Notes: generated by a model not told the origin, from the letters alone. 64,000 nucleotides of DNA from an uncultured Subdoligranulum sp. (GCA_904374465.1 CAJFFY010000002.1:55325-119324), one strand, 5' to 3'. Numbered from the stretch's first letter, positions 23,539 to 31,954 are shown. Translations and numbers: made by a program.

Positions 23539-23629
23539 TGGCGGAGAGGATGGGATTCGAACCCATGGTCCGCTCGCGCGAATCGCTGGTTTTCAAGACC
23601 AGTTCCATAAACCACTCGGACACCTCTCC
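23539..23629 (-). tRNA. tRNA-Ser (anticodon UGA)
   Basis: Minus-strand acceptor GGAGAGG pairs with CCTCTCC, with discriminator G and encoded CCA (plus-strand TGG at 23539-23541). The anticodon arm CTGGT-CTTGAAA-ACCAG gives TGA. The long variable arm is present. It is upstream of the GCU tRNA on the same strand, 39 bases away; the two probably share a transcript. Confidence 0.95.
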
Positions 23630-23670
23630 ACAGTGGCTGCCGCCAAATGCGAGTATTATTTTAGCATGGA

Positions 23671-23695
23671 AAAGCGGGCTTGTCAAGCCCGCTTT
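23671..23695 (-). terminator. Terminator for the PadR/HAAS operon
   Basis: AAAGCGGGCT pairs with AGCCCGCTTT around a 5-base loop; on the minus strand the stem ends in TTTTCC. It sits between the 3' end of the HAAS-domain gene (23705) and the tRNA-Ser(UGA) start. Confidence 0.7.
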
Positions 23696-23704
23696 GAAAA
23701 AAAC

Positions 23705-24400
23705 TCAACTTTTTTTATCGTGCTTTGCAGTGCGCCGCCATTCCCAGGCCGCCCATACCGCAACCAGCAGGCAAAGCCAGACACCATGGGTCGTCAGCGA
23801 ACTCAGCAGATAGGCACCGGCAAGGGAACCCAGCATCCTCTGCAACAGAAAGCCGGTAACCCCCTGCTGCAAAATCCCCGCCAGGCCCAGCAAGAGTGGA
23901 AGGGCATAGCGCTGTGCAGCCCCTCTGCGGCACCATCCCGCCATTAGGAAGCCGCCGGCACAACCCAGGAACCAGGGAAGGGTTTCCCACAGGGTGGAGG
24001 AAGCGGTCGTCGTGACAAAGATGGCGGTGGGGCCGTCGGCTCCCCCAATGATGCCCAGGTTGCCGGATTGCGGCAGCAACAGTCCGGGCAGAAGGAACCG
24101 GGTAAAAGCGATGGCTGCCGCCAACGCTACGAAAGCCCAGCGCCAGCGGCTGGCCGTGCGCCCGGAGGTGCCCAGGGAAGCGTTGAATTCGGCGGCAATT
24201 CCCTCCGGTGTGCCCAGCTCTTGCATGATGGATTCGTCGCTTTGCCCGCTCTCCCGCCGGCTCTGAAAATCGCTGGCCAACTCGGTCATGATCCGCACAC
24301 GGGTTTTGCGGTCTACCCGCAGCCGGTGTTCAATGGCGTTCATGTACCGTTTTACCGGCGGCAAAATATCCAGGGTGACGTTGCCCATTCTCCATTTCAT
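23705..24400 (-). CDS. HAAS/DUF1700-type membrane protein, partner of PadR
   Basis: A 231-residue protein. The first 85 residues are a soluble helical HAAS-like domain (DILPPVKRYMNAIEHRL, ASDFQSRRESGQSDESIMQEL, GTPEGIAAEF), which in Firmicutes is almost always encoded after a PadR regulator. Then come about four membrane segments, with the sequence IIGGADGPTAIFV between the first two. That GADGPT string resembles the ion-site motif of the sodium-pumping decarboxylase beta subunit, but the rest is far too short for that enzyme. ATG 24400 overlaps the PadR stop (ATGA) and follows GGAAGGAGA at 24407-24415. Probably a PadR-controlled membrane-stress or remodelling protein; function unknown. Confidence 0.75.
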   Translation of the reverse strand: MKWRMGNVTLDILPPVKRYMNAIEHRLRVDRKTRVRIMTELASDFQSRRESGQSDESIMQELGTPEGIAAEFNASLGTSGRTASRWRWAFVALAAAIAFTRFLLPGLLLPQSGNLGIIGGADGPTAIFVTTTASSTLWETLPWFLGCAGGFLMAGWCRRGAAQRYALPLLLGLAGILQQGVTGFLLQRMLGSLAGAYLLSSLTTHGVWLCLLVAVWAAWEWRRTAKHDKKS

Positions 24401-24765
24401 GGCGATTCTCCTTCCAAAGATTGTTCCACGCAGTCCACAAAGCGGTGCCAGGTTTCCCGTTGCTTCGTCAGTACGGCGCGTCCCGCTTCGGTTACCGTGT
24501 AGACCCGGCGCGGGATTTTCCCCGGAGAAACCGTTCCGTTCGGGCTGTTCCATTCCGAGGTAATGCAGCCTTCTTCTTCCAAACGGTAGAGAATGGGGTA
24601 AAGCGTTCCTTCTTTCAGATCCAGAAGTCCGCCGCCCTTTTCGCACAGCCGCACAATCAATTCGTACCCATGACTGGGTTTGAGGGACAAAAGCTGCAAA
24701 ACCAGCATTTCCAGCACACCTTTTTTCAATTGTTGGGCAAACCGTTGCTCGCTGGTCGCTGCCAT
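24397..24765 (-). CDS. PadR-family transcriptional repressor
   Basis: A 122-residue winged-helix regulator. Family features: QLKKGVLEMLVLQLLSLKPSHGYELI at the start of the DNA-binding domain, LLDLKEGTLYPILYRLEEEGCI (the wing and recognition region), PRRVYTVTEAGRAVL, and a C-terminal dimerisation helix. It follows AAAGGAGG on the minus strand, and its own promoter region contains a perfect palindrome (24784-24808), so autorepression is likely. The downstream HAAS membrane gene overlaps its stop and is the presumed target. Confidence 0.9.
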   Translation of the reverse strand: MAATSEQRFAQQLKKGVLEMLVLQLLSLKPSHGYELIVRLCEKGGGLLDLKEGTLYPILYRLEEEGCITSEWNSPNGTVSPGKIPRRVYTVTEAGRAVLTKQRETWHRFVDCVEQSLEGESP

Positions 24766-24783
24766 GGCAAAACCTCCTTTGCT

Positions 24784-24808
24784 TAGTATTTAGTATTGCT
24801 AAATACTA
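24784..24808 (-). promoter_or_regulatory. PadR operator palindrome
   Basis: TAGTATTTAG (24784-24793) and CTAAATACTA (24799-24808) are perfect inverted repeats around TATTG, 19-43 bases upstream of the padR start, overlapping a TATAGT -10-like element on the minus strand. This is the expected binding site for autoregulation by the PadR protein. Confidence 0.8.
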
Positions 24809-24860
24809 TATAACACAAATGGTCCGCTCTGTCAAGAGCCTGTGCAGGGTGGGGCGGCCC

Positions 24861-24888
24861 TTTACATTTTTTCTGGCTGTGCTATACT
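24861..24888 (+). promoter_or_regulatory. Sigma-A promoter of the dipeptidase gene
   Basis: TTTACA (24861-24866), a 16-base spacer and TATACT (24883-24888), about 36 bases upstream of the start codon. Confidence 0.7.
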
Positions 24889-24923
24889 AGGGGCAGTCTA
24901 CATTGATAAGGGGAGGTACTTCC

Positions 24924-26321
24924 ATGAACGATCCTCGTTGGGCGTCCATCGACGCCTTTGCGGAACAAAACCGTGACAATATTCTGCGGGACATCACCCG
25001 CTTGGTGGCTGTGCCCAGTGTGGAGGGCACGCCGGAACCCGGCGCACCTTTTGGCGCCGGGCCCAAAGCGGCGCTGGACAAGGCGCTGGAAATTGCGGCT
25101 GAACTGGGGTTGCAGACCTACAATGCCGACGGCTATATCGGGTGGGCCGAAACAGGCTCCATCGCCGAAGGGCAAAAATTCCTGGCTACCATCACCCACA
25201 CCGACGTGGTGCCCGAGGGCAACGGCTGGGATGCAGACCCCTATACCGTGCGGGTGCGGGACGGCTGGATTCTGGGCCGCGGCGTGGCCGACGACAAGGG
25301 CCCCAGCATTCTGTGCCTGTACGCCCTGAAATACCTGAAAGACAACGGGGTCCCGTTGAAGTATCCCGTCCGCGCGCTGTTGGGAGCCAACGAGGAAACC
25401 AACATGCACGACGTGGACTATTACGCCGAACATTATCCTATGCCTGTGTTCTGCTTCACGCCGGACGCGGAGTTCCCGGTCTGTAACGGGGAAAAGGGCG
25501 GCTTCAACGGCGAGATTGTCAGCCCCAAACTGGAAAACGGTGTGATCGCGGACTTCTCCGGCGGTGTGGCCCATAACGCGGTGCCTGACCGGGCCAGCTG
25601 CACCGTGCATGTTGCGATGGACCAGATCCACCTGACGGAGGGCGTTACCGCCGAAGCCGGGGAGCAGGGGACCACCGTGCTGCATGGCTGGGGCAAGAGC
25701 GGCCATGCAGCCATGCCGGAAGGCACCGTCAATGCCATCGGCCTGCTGGTGAACTGCCTGCTGGAAAATGACATCTGCACGCCGCAGGAGCAGGCCTATC
25801 TGAAGGTACTGCAGACACTGCACGCCGCCACCGATGGCAGCACGTTGGGCATTGCCGCCAACGACGGTCTGTTTGATCCTCTGACCATCATCGGCGGAAC
25901 CATCGAGATGCAGGACGGCGTTATCCGTCAGAGCTTCGACTGCCGTTACCCCACCAACACCGACCCCGAAAAGATGACCGCCGCGCTGGAAAAGGTCTGC
26001 GGTACGGCGGCTCACCTGGAAAATCTCACCAGCCGTGTGCCGTTCTATATTGCCGCGGACAGCCCGGCCATCCAGACGCTGATCACCACCTACAACGATG
26101 TAACCGGTGAAAACAAGACGCCTTTCACGATGGGTGGCGGTACCTATGCCCGGCACTTCCCCTATGCGGTCAGTTTCGGCCCCGAACACACCGACCTGGC
26201 CATTCCGGAATTTGCCGGTCCTATGCACGGCGCCAACGAGGGCGCGCCCTTCGAAAAGATGATCGAGGCGCTGAAGATTTATATCCTGGCGCTGCTTCGC
26301 CTGCAGGAAATCGATCTGTAA
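24924..26321 (+). CDS. pepV: M20-family dipeptidase (PepV/Sapep-like)
   Basis: A 465-residue zinc dipeptidase that hydrolyses short peptides in the cytoplasm. The M20 metal site is clear: THTDVVPEG (first zinc His and catalytic Asp), GRGVADDKG (bridging Asp), LLGANEETN (catalytic Glu and metal Glu), FTPDAEFPV (Asp ligand) and a C-terminal MHGANE (His ligand). A lid domain of about 200 residues lies between. ATG 24924 follows GGGGAGGT (24910-24917); a TTG upstream in frame has no site. Monocistronic, with its own promoter and terminator. Confidence 0.88.
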   Translation: MNDPRWASIDAFAEQNRDNILRDITRLVAVPSVEGTPEPGAPFGAGPKAALDKALEIAAELGLQTYNADGYIGWAETGSIAEGQKFLATITHTDVVPEGNGWDADPYTVRVRDGWILGRGVADDKGPSILCLYALKYLKDNGVPLKYPVRALLGANEETNMHDVDYYAEHYPMPVFCFTPDAEFPVCNGEKGGFNGEIVSPKLENGVIADFSGGVAHNAVPDRASCTVHVAMDQIHLTEGVTAEAGEQGTTVLHGWGKSGHAAMPEGTVNAIGLLVNCLLENDICTPQEQAYLKVLQTLHAATDGSTLGIAANDGLFDPLTIIGGTIEMQDGVIRQSFDCRYPTNTDPEKMTAALEKVCGTAAHLENLTSRVPFYIAADSPAIQTLITTYNDVTGENKTPFTMGGGTYARHFPYAVSFGPEHTDLAIPEFAGPMHGANEGAPFEKMIEALKIYILALLRLQEIDL

Positions 26322-26330
26322 ATACCAAAA

Positions 26331-26365
26331 ATACCCCGGACGCATTGTGGCGTCCGGGGTATTTT
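26331..26365. terminator. Bidirectional terminator between pepV and a small membrane gene
   Basis: ATACCCCGGACGC (26331-26343) pairs perfectly with GCGTCCGGGGTAT (26350-26362) around ATTGTG, followed by TTT. A-rich sequence on the other side gives a T run on the minus strand as well, so it also ends the convergent small gene. Confidence 0.9.
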
Positions 26366-26501
26366 ATGCTTCCTCATAATCATACAGCGTCAGATAGGAA
26401 GCCTGTTTGCGACGTCTGTGACGGCCGCAAAGCCATGCCATCAGGGTTAGCAGCCCGCCGGCTGCGGCCAGCAGTGCCAGGATTTTGCACAGGTGTTTCA
26501 T
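26364..26501 (-). CDS. Small single-span membrane protein (45 residues)
   Basis: ATG at 26501 (minus strand) follows GGGAGGTCCTT, a strong ribosome binding site. The product begins MKHLCKILALLAAAGGLLTL and has one hydrophobic helix (residues 5-24), a basic stretch CGRHRRRKQ at 25-33 and an acidic end LYDYEEA. The stop lies at the shared terminator. The positive-inside rule predicts a cytoplasmic C-terminus. It resembles the short, uncharacterised membrane peptides common beside Firmicutes operons; function unknown. Good signals on both ends argue that it is real. Confidence 0.7.
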   Translation of the reverse strand: MKHLCKILALLAAAGGLLTLMAWLCGRHRRRKQASYLTLYDYEEA

Positions 26502-26786
26502 AAGGACCTCCCTTGTTGAAAAAAGTGCTGCACAACGTATATTTGTATCATAGTATCACAAAAACGGACGGGATGCAAGGGCCGCGCAGCTTTTGCTACC
26601 TCCGGCGTGGATTGTTGCAGAAATTGCGGGATCCTACAAAAGGGCCGGATTGTCAGGCTGCAAAACTTGACTTGTCGCTTTAAAATGGTAAAATAGTTAG
26701 GTATATAATTCGACGTACTGTGGGCAGAGGTACCGCATCTGCGGAAAGGCCCACCGTGCAGAAAACAGAGAAATGGGGGAAATAGA
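26502..26786. promoter_or_regulatory. Divergent intergenic region with rnf promoter
   Basis: A 285-base non-coding gap between the small minus-strand gene and rnfC. On the plus strand TTGACT (26667-26672), a 16-base spacer and TAAAAT (26689-26694) make a good sigma-A promoter about 93 bases before the rnfC start, leaving a leader of roughly 85 bases. I see no convincing riboswitch or terminator in it. Confidence 0.6.
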
Positions 26787-28124
26787 TTGTTCAAATCCCT
26801 GAAGCGTTCCGCAAAAGGTGCGAGCGTGCCGCATGTGAAGGCGACGGCAGGGCAGCCGACGGTCAAGATGCCGGTGCCCGAACACGTCATCATTCCCATG
26901 TCGATGCACATCGGCGCCCCGGCGGAACCCGTCGTCAAAAAGGGCGACACCGTCATGGTTGGCACTTTGATCGGCAAGGCCGGCGGCTTTGTCAGCGCCA
27001 ACATCCACTCCAGCGTGTCGGGAACCGTCCAGGACGTGGCACCCATGCGGATGGTCAACGGCGTGATGACCACGGCTGTGGCCATCAAGGCGGACGGACA
27101 GCAGACGGTGGACCCGGCCTGTGTGCCGCCCACCGTCACCGATAAGGCCAGCCTGCTGGCGGCCATCCAGGCTTGTGGCCTGGTGGGTGTGGGCGGTGCC
27201 GGCTTCCCGACCCATGTGAAGCTGGCGGCCGATACGGTGGACACCCTGCTGATCAATGCGGCCGAGTGTGAGCCCTTCCTGACCACCGACTGCCGGGAAA
27301 TGCTGGAATGCAGCGATACCATCATCTCGGGCATTGCCGCCGTGATGAAGTATTGTAACATTCCCAACTGCATCATCGGCATCGAGCGCAACAAGCCGGA
27401 GTGCATCGACCTGATGTGCTCGCTGGTGCGCCAGATGCCCGGCGTCAGCGTCAAACCGCTGCCCACCCGCTATCCCCAGGGTGCAGAAAAGACTCTGGTG
27501 GAGACCTGCACCGGCCGGGAAGTGCCCCAGGTCGGACCTTCCGGCAAGCCGGGTCTGCCCGCCGATGTGGGCTGCATCATTATGAACGTCACCAGTGTTT
27601 CCACGCTGGGCAAGTTCCTCAAGACCGGTATGCCGCTGACCACCAAGCGGGTCACGGTGGAAGGGGATGCCATTGCCAAACCGCAGAATGTGGAAGTGCC
27701 CATCGGCACGCTGTACCGGGATGTGATCGAGGCCTGCGGAGGCATCAAGCCCGACGTGGAACTGGGCAAGATTATCTTCGGCGGTCCCATGATGGGCGGC
27801 GCGGCTCCCAGCGCGGATTTCCCCGTTCTGAAGCAGAACAACGGCCTGCTGCTCTTCAGCAAGAAGGCGGCCGATCTGCCCGAGGCATCGGCCTGCATCC
27901 GCTGCGGCCGCTGCATTGACGCCTGCCCCATGGGTCTGGAGCCCGTGGTGGTGGCCGAAGCATTCAACAACCGTGACTTTGACGCCCTCAAGGCGCGCTG
28001 TGTGGATCTGTGCGTGGCTTGCGGCAGCTGCAGCTATGCCTGCCCGGCCAAGCGCCCTGTCAGCCAGACTATGACGCTGGCCAAGGCGTGGTACATGTCC
28101 GAACTGCGGAAAGGAGGCAAATAA
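26787..28124 (+). CDS. rnfC: Rnf complex subunit C (electron entry, NADH-binding)
   Basis: A 445-residue subunit of the membrane ferredoxin:NAD+ oxidoreductase that couples electron flow to Na+ or H+ export. It starts at TTG 26787 behind GGGGGA. It has an N-terminal barrel-sandwich segment (MPVPEHVIIPMSMHIG), the Gly-rich FMN/NADH domain (GVGGAGFPTHVKL; EPFLTTDCREM), and two C-terminal 4Fe-4S motifs: Cys370-x2-Cys373-x2-Cys376-x3-Cys380 and Cys409-x2-Cys412-x2-Cys415-x3-Cys419. First gene of rnfCDGEAB. Length matches clostridial RnfC. Confidence 0.95.
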   Translation: MFKSLKRSAKGASVPHVKATAGQPTVKMPVPEHVIIPMSMHIGAPAEPVVKKGDTVMVGTLIGKAGGFVSANIHSSVSGTVQDVAPMRMVNGVMTTAVAIKADGQQTVDPACVPPTVTDKASLLAAIQACGLVGVGGAGFPTHVKLAADTVDTLLINAAECEPFLTTDCREMLECSDTIISGIAAVMKYCNIPNCIIGIERNKPECIDLMCSLVRQMPGVSVKPLPTRYPQGAEKTLVETCTGREVPQVGPSGKPGLPADVGCIIMNVTSVSTLGKFLKTGMPLTTKRVTVEGDAIAKPQNVEVPIGTLYRDVIEACGGIKPDVELGKIIFGGPMMGGAAPSADFPVLKQNNGLLLFSKKAADLPEASACIRCGRCIDACPMGLEPVVVAEAFNNRDFDALKARCVDLCVACGSCSYACPAKRPVSQTMTLAKAWYMSELRKGGK

Positions 28125-28127
28125 CCC

Positions 28128-29090
28128 ATGGAAGAGCGTTTGCTTGTCACCGCCTCGCCGCATATCCGGGACCATTCCACCACCCGCGGCCTGATGGGCA
28201 GTGTGGTGGTTGCCCTGCTGCCCTGTGTGCTGGCTTCGGCCCTGATCTTTGGCGTGCAGGCTCTGATTCTGGTGGTGGTCACCACCTTTGCCTGCGTGGC
28301 GTTTGAATATCTGTACGAAGTGCTTCTGCACAAGCCCAACACGGTGGGGGATCTCTCCGCCGTGGTCACCGGTATCATTCTGGCGTTGAATATGCCGGTG
28401 GGTATGCCCCTGTGGATCGCTGTGGTGGGTGCCTTTGTGGCCATTGTCATCACCAAGCAGCTGTTTGGCGGTCTGGGCTATAACTTCGCCAACCCCGCCC
28501 TGGTGGGCCGTATCGTGCTGTTCCTGGGCTTTACCTCCCGCATGACGGCCTATGTTTATCCCGATATGGCGGTGGACGCGCTGGCTTCCGCCACGCCGCT
28601 GTCCTCTTCGGTGGATCTGGCTGCCGTCAATTTCACCGATATGTTCCTGGGCCTGCATGGCGGTATGATGGGTGAGACCTGTGTGCTGGCCATCCTGGCG
28701 GGCTTTGCCATTCTGCTGGCCACCGGCACCATCCAGGCTACCATTCCCGTCAGCATCGTGGCCACCTGCTACGTCCTGACGCTGCTCTACACCCGGGATC
28801 CCTATGTGGCGCTGATGGAATGCATGGCCGGCGGTCTGCTGTTCGGTGCGGTCTTCATGGCCACCGACTACGTCACCAGCCCCTTCACCACCAAGGGCAA
28901 GATCCTGTACGGCATCTTCATCGGCCTGGTGACCTTCCTGATCCGTCACTTTGCCAGCATGAACGAAGGCATGAGCTTTGCCATCCTGCTGGGCAACCTG
29001 ATCACCCCGGGCTTCAACGCTGTGGGGCATCAGATCCCGCTGGGCTACAAAAAAGCCAAAAAAGCCAAGAAGAAAGGGGGCGCTGACTGA
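28128..29090 (+). CDS. rnfD: Rnf complex subunit D
   Basis: A 320-residue integral membrane subunit with about nine helices, carrying a covalent FMN. The flavinylation motif is LASATPLS, with Thr156 as the presumed attachment site. Other family features are the early SPHIRDHSTT, GGLGYNFANPALVGR and the late EGMSFAILLGNLITPG. It starts 4 bases after the rnfC stop behind GGAGG (28110-28114) and its last base overlaps the start of rnfG. The C-terminus is very Lys-rich (KKAKKAKKKGG). Confidence 0.95.
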   Translation: MEERLLVTASPHIRDHSTTRGLMGSVVVALLPCVLASALIFGVQALILVVVTTFACVAFEYLYEVLLHKPNTVGDLSAVVTGIILALNMPVGMPLWIAVVGAFVAIVITKQLFGGLGYNFANPALVGRIVLFLGFTSRMTAYVYPDMAVDALASATPLSSSVDLAAVNFTDMFLGLHGGMMGETCVLAILAGFAILLATGTIQATIPVSIVATCYVLTLLYTRDPYVALMECMAGGLLFGAVFMATDYVTSPFTTKGKILYGIFIGLVTFLIRHFASMNEGMSFAILLGNLITPGFNAVGHQIPLGYKKAKKAKKKGGAD

Positions 29091-29665
29091 TGGCGAACAA
29101 CCAGACCCCGGAAAAGCAGAGCGCCTTTAAGGAGCTGATTCTGCCGGTCATCGTGCTGGTGGTTATCTGCCTGGTGTGCAGCGCCCTGCTGGCGGTCCTC
29201 AACGATGTGACCGCCCCCATCATCGAAGAAAACACCAAAGCCGAGACCCTGGCGGCCTATCTGTCGGTGCTGCCGGAAGGCACCACCGATGCCGACATGA
29301 CCGAGCTGGAAGGGTTGACCACCCCCGATGTGGAGGGGGCTGTCACCACCACCTCCGGCGCGGCGGCGGTCAAAGCCGCTTCCAGCGGTTACTCCGGCAA
29401 GGATGTCACCGTTTACGTGGGCTTTGACAACAACGGCGCCATCTCCAACATCAGTGTGGACGCTTCCACCCAGACCACCGGCATCGGCTCCAAGGTGGCC
29501 GAAGAGAGCTTTACCTCCGGCTTTGTCGGCTGGAACGGCGGGGCCGTGTCCAGCGGCAACCCGGTGGACGGTGTGGCCAGCGCCACCTACTCCAGCAATG
29601 CGGTCTTTACTGCCGTCAATGCGGCCATCGACTGCTATACCAACGAAATCAAAGGGGGTATGTAA
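29090..29665 (+). CDS. rnfG: Rnf complex subunit G
   Basis: A 191-residue subunit with one N-terminal membrane helix (LILPVIVLVVICLVCSALLA) and an external FMN-binding domain. The FMN site is GVASATYSS, with Thr166 forming the phosphoester bond, and the GIGSKVAEESF segment is also typical. Together with RnfD it relays electrons across the membrane. The start codon overlaps the rnfD stop. Confidence 0.95.
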   Translation: MANNQTPEKQSAFKELILPVIVLVVICLVCSALLAVLNDVTAPIIEENTKAETLAAYLSVLPEGTTDADMTELEGLTTPDVEGAVTTTSGAAAVKAASSGYSGKDVTVYVGFDNNGAISNISVDASTQTTGIGSKVAEESFTSGFVGWNGGAVSSGNPVDGVASATYSSNAVFTAVNAAIDCYTNEIKGGM

Positions 29666-29667
29666 GG

Positions 29668-30360
29668 ATGGCTGAAAAACCGAGCAAATGGCAAGTATTT
29701 ACCGCGGGTATCATCCGCGAAAACCCCGTCCTGCGTCTGGTGCTGGGCTGCTGCTCCGCGCTGGCCGTCACCACCACGGTGTCGGGCGCCGTGGGTATGG
29801 GTCTGTCCATGACCTTCGTGCTGGTCTGCTCCAACATCGTCATTTCGGCCCTGCGCAAGGTCATTCCCGCCAAGGTGCATCTGCCGTGCTACATCGTCAT
29901 CATTGCCACCTTTGTTACGGTGGTGCAGATGGTACTGCAGGCCTTTGTGCCGGAACTGTACAAGTCTTTGGGCGTGTTCCTGGCTCTGATTGTCGTCAAC
30001 TGCATCATCCTCGGCCGTGCCGAGATGTTTGCCTGCAAGAACACCGTGGTGGACTCTGCCCTGGACGGCCTGGGCATGGGTATTGGTTATATCCTGACCA
30101 TGGCACTCATGTCCTCCATCCGTGAAATCATCGGCAGCGGTACCTGGCTGGGCATCACCATCATTCCCGAAAGTGTGGACCGCATGACCATCATGAACTC
30201 CGCACCCGGCGGTTTCTTCGTCTTCGGCTGCCTGATGGCCGGCTGTGTCTGGCTGGAGCGCAAGCTCAATAAGCCCATCGAGCGCAAGACCTGCGGCGAT
30301 GTGATGCTGGACCAGATCGACGCCGCCAAGGCAGAACAGAAAGGGGGCGCGGCTGAATGA
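29668..30360 (+). CDS. rnfE: Rnf complex subunit E
   Basis: A 230-residue polytopic subunit (six helices) of the RnfA/RnfE/NqrD/NqrE family. Landmarks: FTAGIIRENPVLRLVLGCC, the half-helix VPELYKSLGVFLALIVVNCIILGRAE and, near the end, SAPGGFFVFGCLMAG. RnfA and RnfE form an inverted pair that binds a 2Fe-2S centre at the membrane core; the Cys in VVNCIILGR fits. It starts 3 bases after rnfG, and its stop overlaps the rnfA start. Confidence 0.95.
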   Translation: MAEKPSKWQVFTAGIIRENPVLRLVLGCCSALAVTTTVSGAVGMGLSMTFVLVCSNIVISALRKVIPAKVHLPCYIVIIATFVTVVQMVLQAFVPELYKSLGVFLALIVVNCIILGRAEMFACKNTVVDSALDGLGMGIGYILTMALMSSIREIIGSGTWLGITIIPESVDRMTIMNSAPGGFFVFGCLMAGCVWLERKLNKPIERKTCGDVMLDQIDAAKAEQKGGAAE

Positions 30361-30998
30361 ACTCTCAGATTGCAACCTTCGCCACGATCTTCTTTAGCAT
30401 GATCCTGGTCAACAACTATGTGTTGGTACAGTTCCTGGGCATCTGCCCCTTCCTGGGCGTTTCCAAAAAGCTGGACTCCTCGGTGGGCATGGGCCTGGCC
30501 GTTATTGTGGTCATGGTGATTGCCACGGCGGTGACCTTCCCGCTGCAGATCTTCCTGCTGGACGCCTTTAACCTGGGCTACATGCAGACCATCATCTTCA
30601 TCCTGGTTATTGCGGTGCTGGTCCAGCTCATCGAAATTACCCTCAAGCGGTACGTCCCGGCGCTGTATCAGTCCCTGGGCGTGTATCTGCCGCTGATCAC
30701 CACCAACTGCTGCGTGTTGGGCGTTACCATCCTGGCTGTGCAGGATTACTCCGCCGTGGTGGAAACCTCCGGCTTCGGCTTGGCCTATGCGGAGGCGCTG
30801 ATCTGCGCCGCCGGTGCCGGTGTGGGCTTCCTGGTGGCCATGCTGCTTTTCTGCGGCGTGCGTCAGCGCGTGGAAAACTCCAACCCGCCCGAGAGCTTCA
30901 AGGGCCTGCCCATCACGCTGGTCTCTGCGGCCATCACCTCGCTGAGCTTCATGGGCTTTGGCGGTCTGGTGGAAAACATCATCAACGCGATTCTGTAA
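30357..30998 (+). CDS. rnfA: Rnf complex subunit A
   Basis: A 213-residue six-helix protein paralogous to RnfE. Landmarks: FFSMILVNNYVLVQFLGICPF, PALYQSLGVYLPLITTNCCVLG (with the 2Fe-2S Cys candidates) and the C-terminal PESFKGLPITLVSAAITSLSFMGF region. Its ATG overlaps the rnfE stop (ATGA). Confidence 0.95.
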   Translation: MNSQIATFATIFFSMILVNNYVLVQFLGICPFLGVSKKLDSSVGMGLAVIVVMVIATAVTFPLQIFLLDAFNLGYMQTIIFILVIAVLVQLIEITLKRYVPALYQSLGVYLPLITTNCCVLGVTILAVQDYSAVVETSGFGLAYAEALICAAGAGVGFLVAMLLFCGVRQRVENSNPPESFKGLPITLVSAAITSLSFMGFGGLVENIINAIL

Positions 30999-31016
30999 GA
31001 AAGGGGAATGGAGAGA

Positions 31017-31853
31017 ATGAACCCTATCGTATTTGCTATCGTCGTGCTGGTGGTGCTGGGTTTGGTCGGCGGTTTTATCCTGGTGCTGGCCTCCAAGTTC
31101 ATGGCGGTGTATGAGGATCCCCGCATTGCACAGATCACCGACTGCCTGGCCGGCGCCAACTGCGGCGGCTGCGGCTATGCCGGCTGTGCCGACTATGCCA
31201 AGGCCATTGTGGAGGATGGCGCCCCCACCTTCAAGTGCGCCCCCGGCGGTGACAAAACCACCGATGCCATCAACCGCATCATGGGTGCCGAAGAATCCGA
31301 CCGTCCCAGCATGCGCGCCACCGTCATCTGTGCCGGCGGCGAAAACTGCGGCAAGCGGTTTGACTACAAGGGAATCCGGACCTGTGCTGCCGCCGCGGCG
31401 GTGGCCGGTGGCCCCAGCGCCTGCTCCTATGGCTGCCTGGGCCTGGGAGACTGCACCCGTGCCTGCAAGTTTGACGCCATTCATGTGGTCAAGGGTGTGG
31501 CTGTGGTGGACCGCAGCAAGTGCACCGGCTGTACGGCCTGTACGGCGGTATGCCCGCGCAATGTCATCCAGATGAAACCCATTGCACCGCAGCCCGCCGT
31601 CAAGTGCTCCAACAAGGATAAAGGCGCTGTGGTCAACAAAACCTGTAAGGTCGGCTGTATTGCCTGCGGCCTGTGTGTGCGTAACTGCCCCCAGCAGGCC
31701 ATCTTCCTGAAGGACAATGTGGCGGTCATCGACTACACCAAGTGCAATGGCTGCGGCACCTGTGTCACCAAGTGCCCCAAGAAGGCCATCCAGTGGGTGG
31801 AAGGCGCCCCGCGTCCCATGGACGCTCCGGTTCCGGCCCACGAAGTGCATTAA
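31017..31853 (+). CDS. rnfB: Rnf complex subunit B (ferredoxin-docking polyferredoxin)
   Basis: A 278-residue subunit. It has one N-terminal membrane helix (FAIVVLVVLGLVGGFILVLA), an Fe-S domain with NCGGCGYAGCADYA, a further Cys cluster around SYGCLGLGDCTRACKF, and three ferredoxin-type motifs (CTGCTACTAVCP, CIACGLCVRNCP, CNGCGTCVTKCP). It receives electrons from reduced ferredoxin. ATG 31017 is chosen over ATG 31008 because AAGGGG at 31001-31006 would be too close to the latter. It ends the operon, with a strong terminator 14 bases downstream. Confidence 0.93.
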   Translation: MNPIVFAIVVLVVLGLVGGFILVLASKFMAVYEDPRIAQITDCLAGANCGGCGYAGCADYAKAIVEDGAPTFKCAPGGDKTTDAINRIMGAEESDRPSMRATVICAGGENCGKRFDYKGIRTCAAAAAVAGGPSACSYGCLGLGDCTRACKFDAIHVVKGVAVVDRSKCTGCTACTAVCPRNVIQMKPIAPQPAVKCSNKDKGAVVNKTCKVGCIACGLCVRNCPQQAIFLKDNVAVIDYTKCNGCGTCVTKCPKKAIQWVEGAPRPMDAPVPAHEVH

Positions 31854-31866
31854 GCATTTGCCCAGG

Positions 31867-31895
31867 ATTCCCCGCCACCCGGCGGGGAATTTTTG
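31867..31895 (+). terminator. Terminator of the rnf operon
   Basis: ATTCCCCGCC (31867-31876) pairs with GGCGGGGAAT (31881-31890) around ACCC, followed by TTTTG. Confidence 0.92.
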
Positions 31896-31948
31896 ATTTT
31901 CTTTGCATTTTTTTGAAAAAAACAGGGGACAGATCGCGGCAACTATGC

Positions 31949-31954
31949 TATACT
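31949..31954 (+). promoter_or_regulatory. Probable -10 element for the flavodiiron gene
   Basis: TATACT 48 bases before the start codon; a weak -35 candidate (GGACAG, 31927-31932) lies 16 bases upstream of it. Confidence 0.5.

Noticed and set aside
24020..24100. Sodium-pumping decarboxylase beta subunit suggested by the GADGPT motif
   Set aside because: The protein has only four helices and an N-terminal HAAS domain, far shorter than OadB.
26697..29030. 777-residue antisense frame over rnfC-rnfD
   Set aside because: Caused by the third-position GC bias of the rnf genes; His/Gln-rich low complexity, no RBS.
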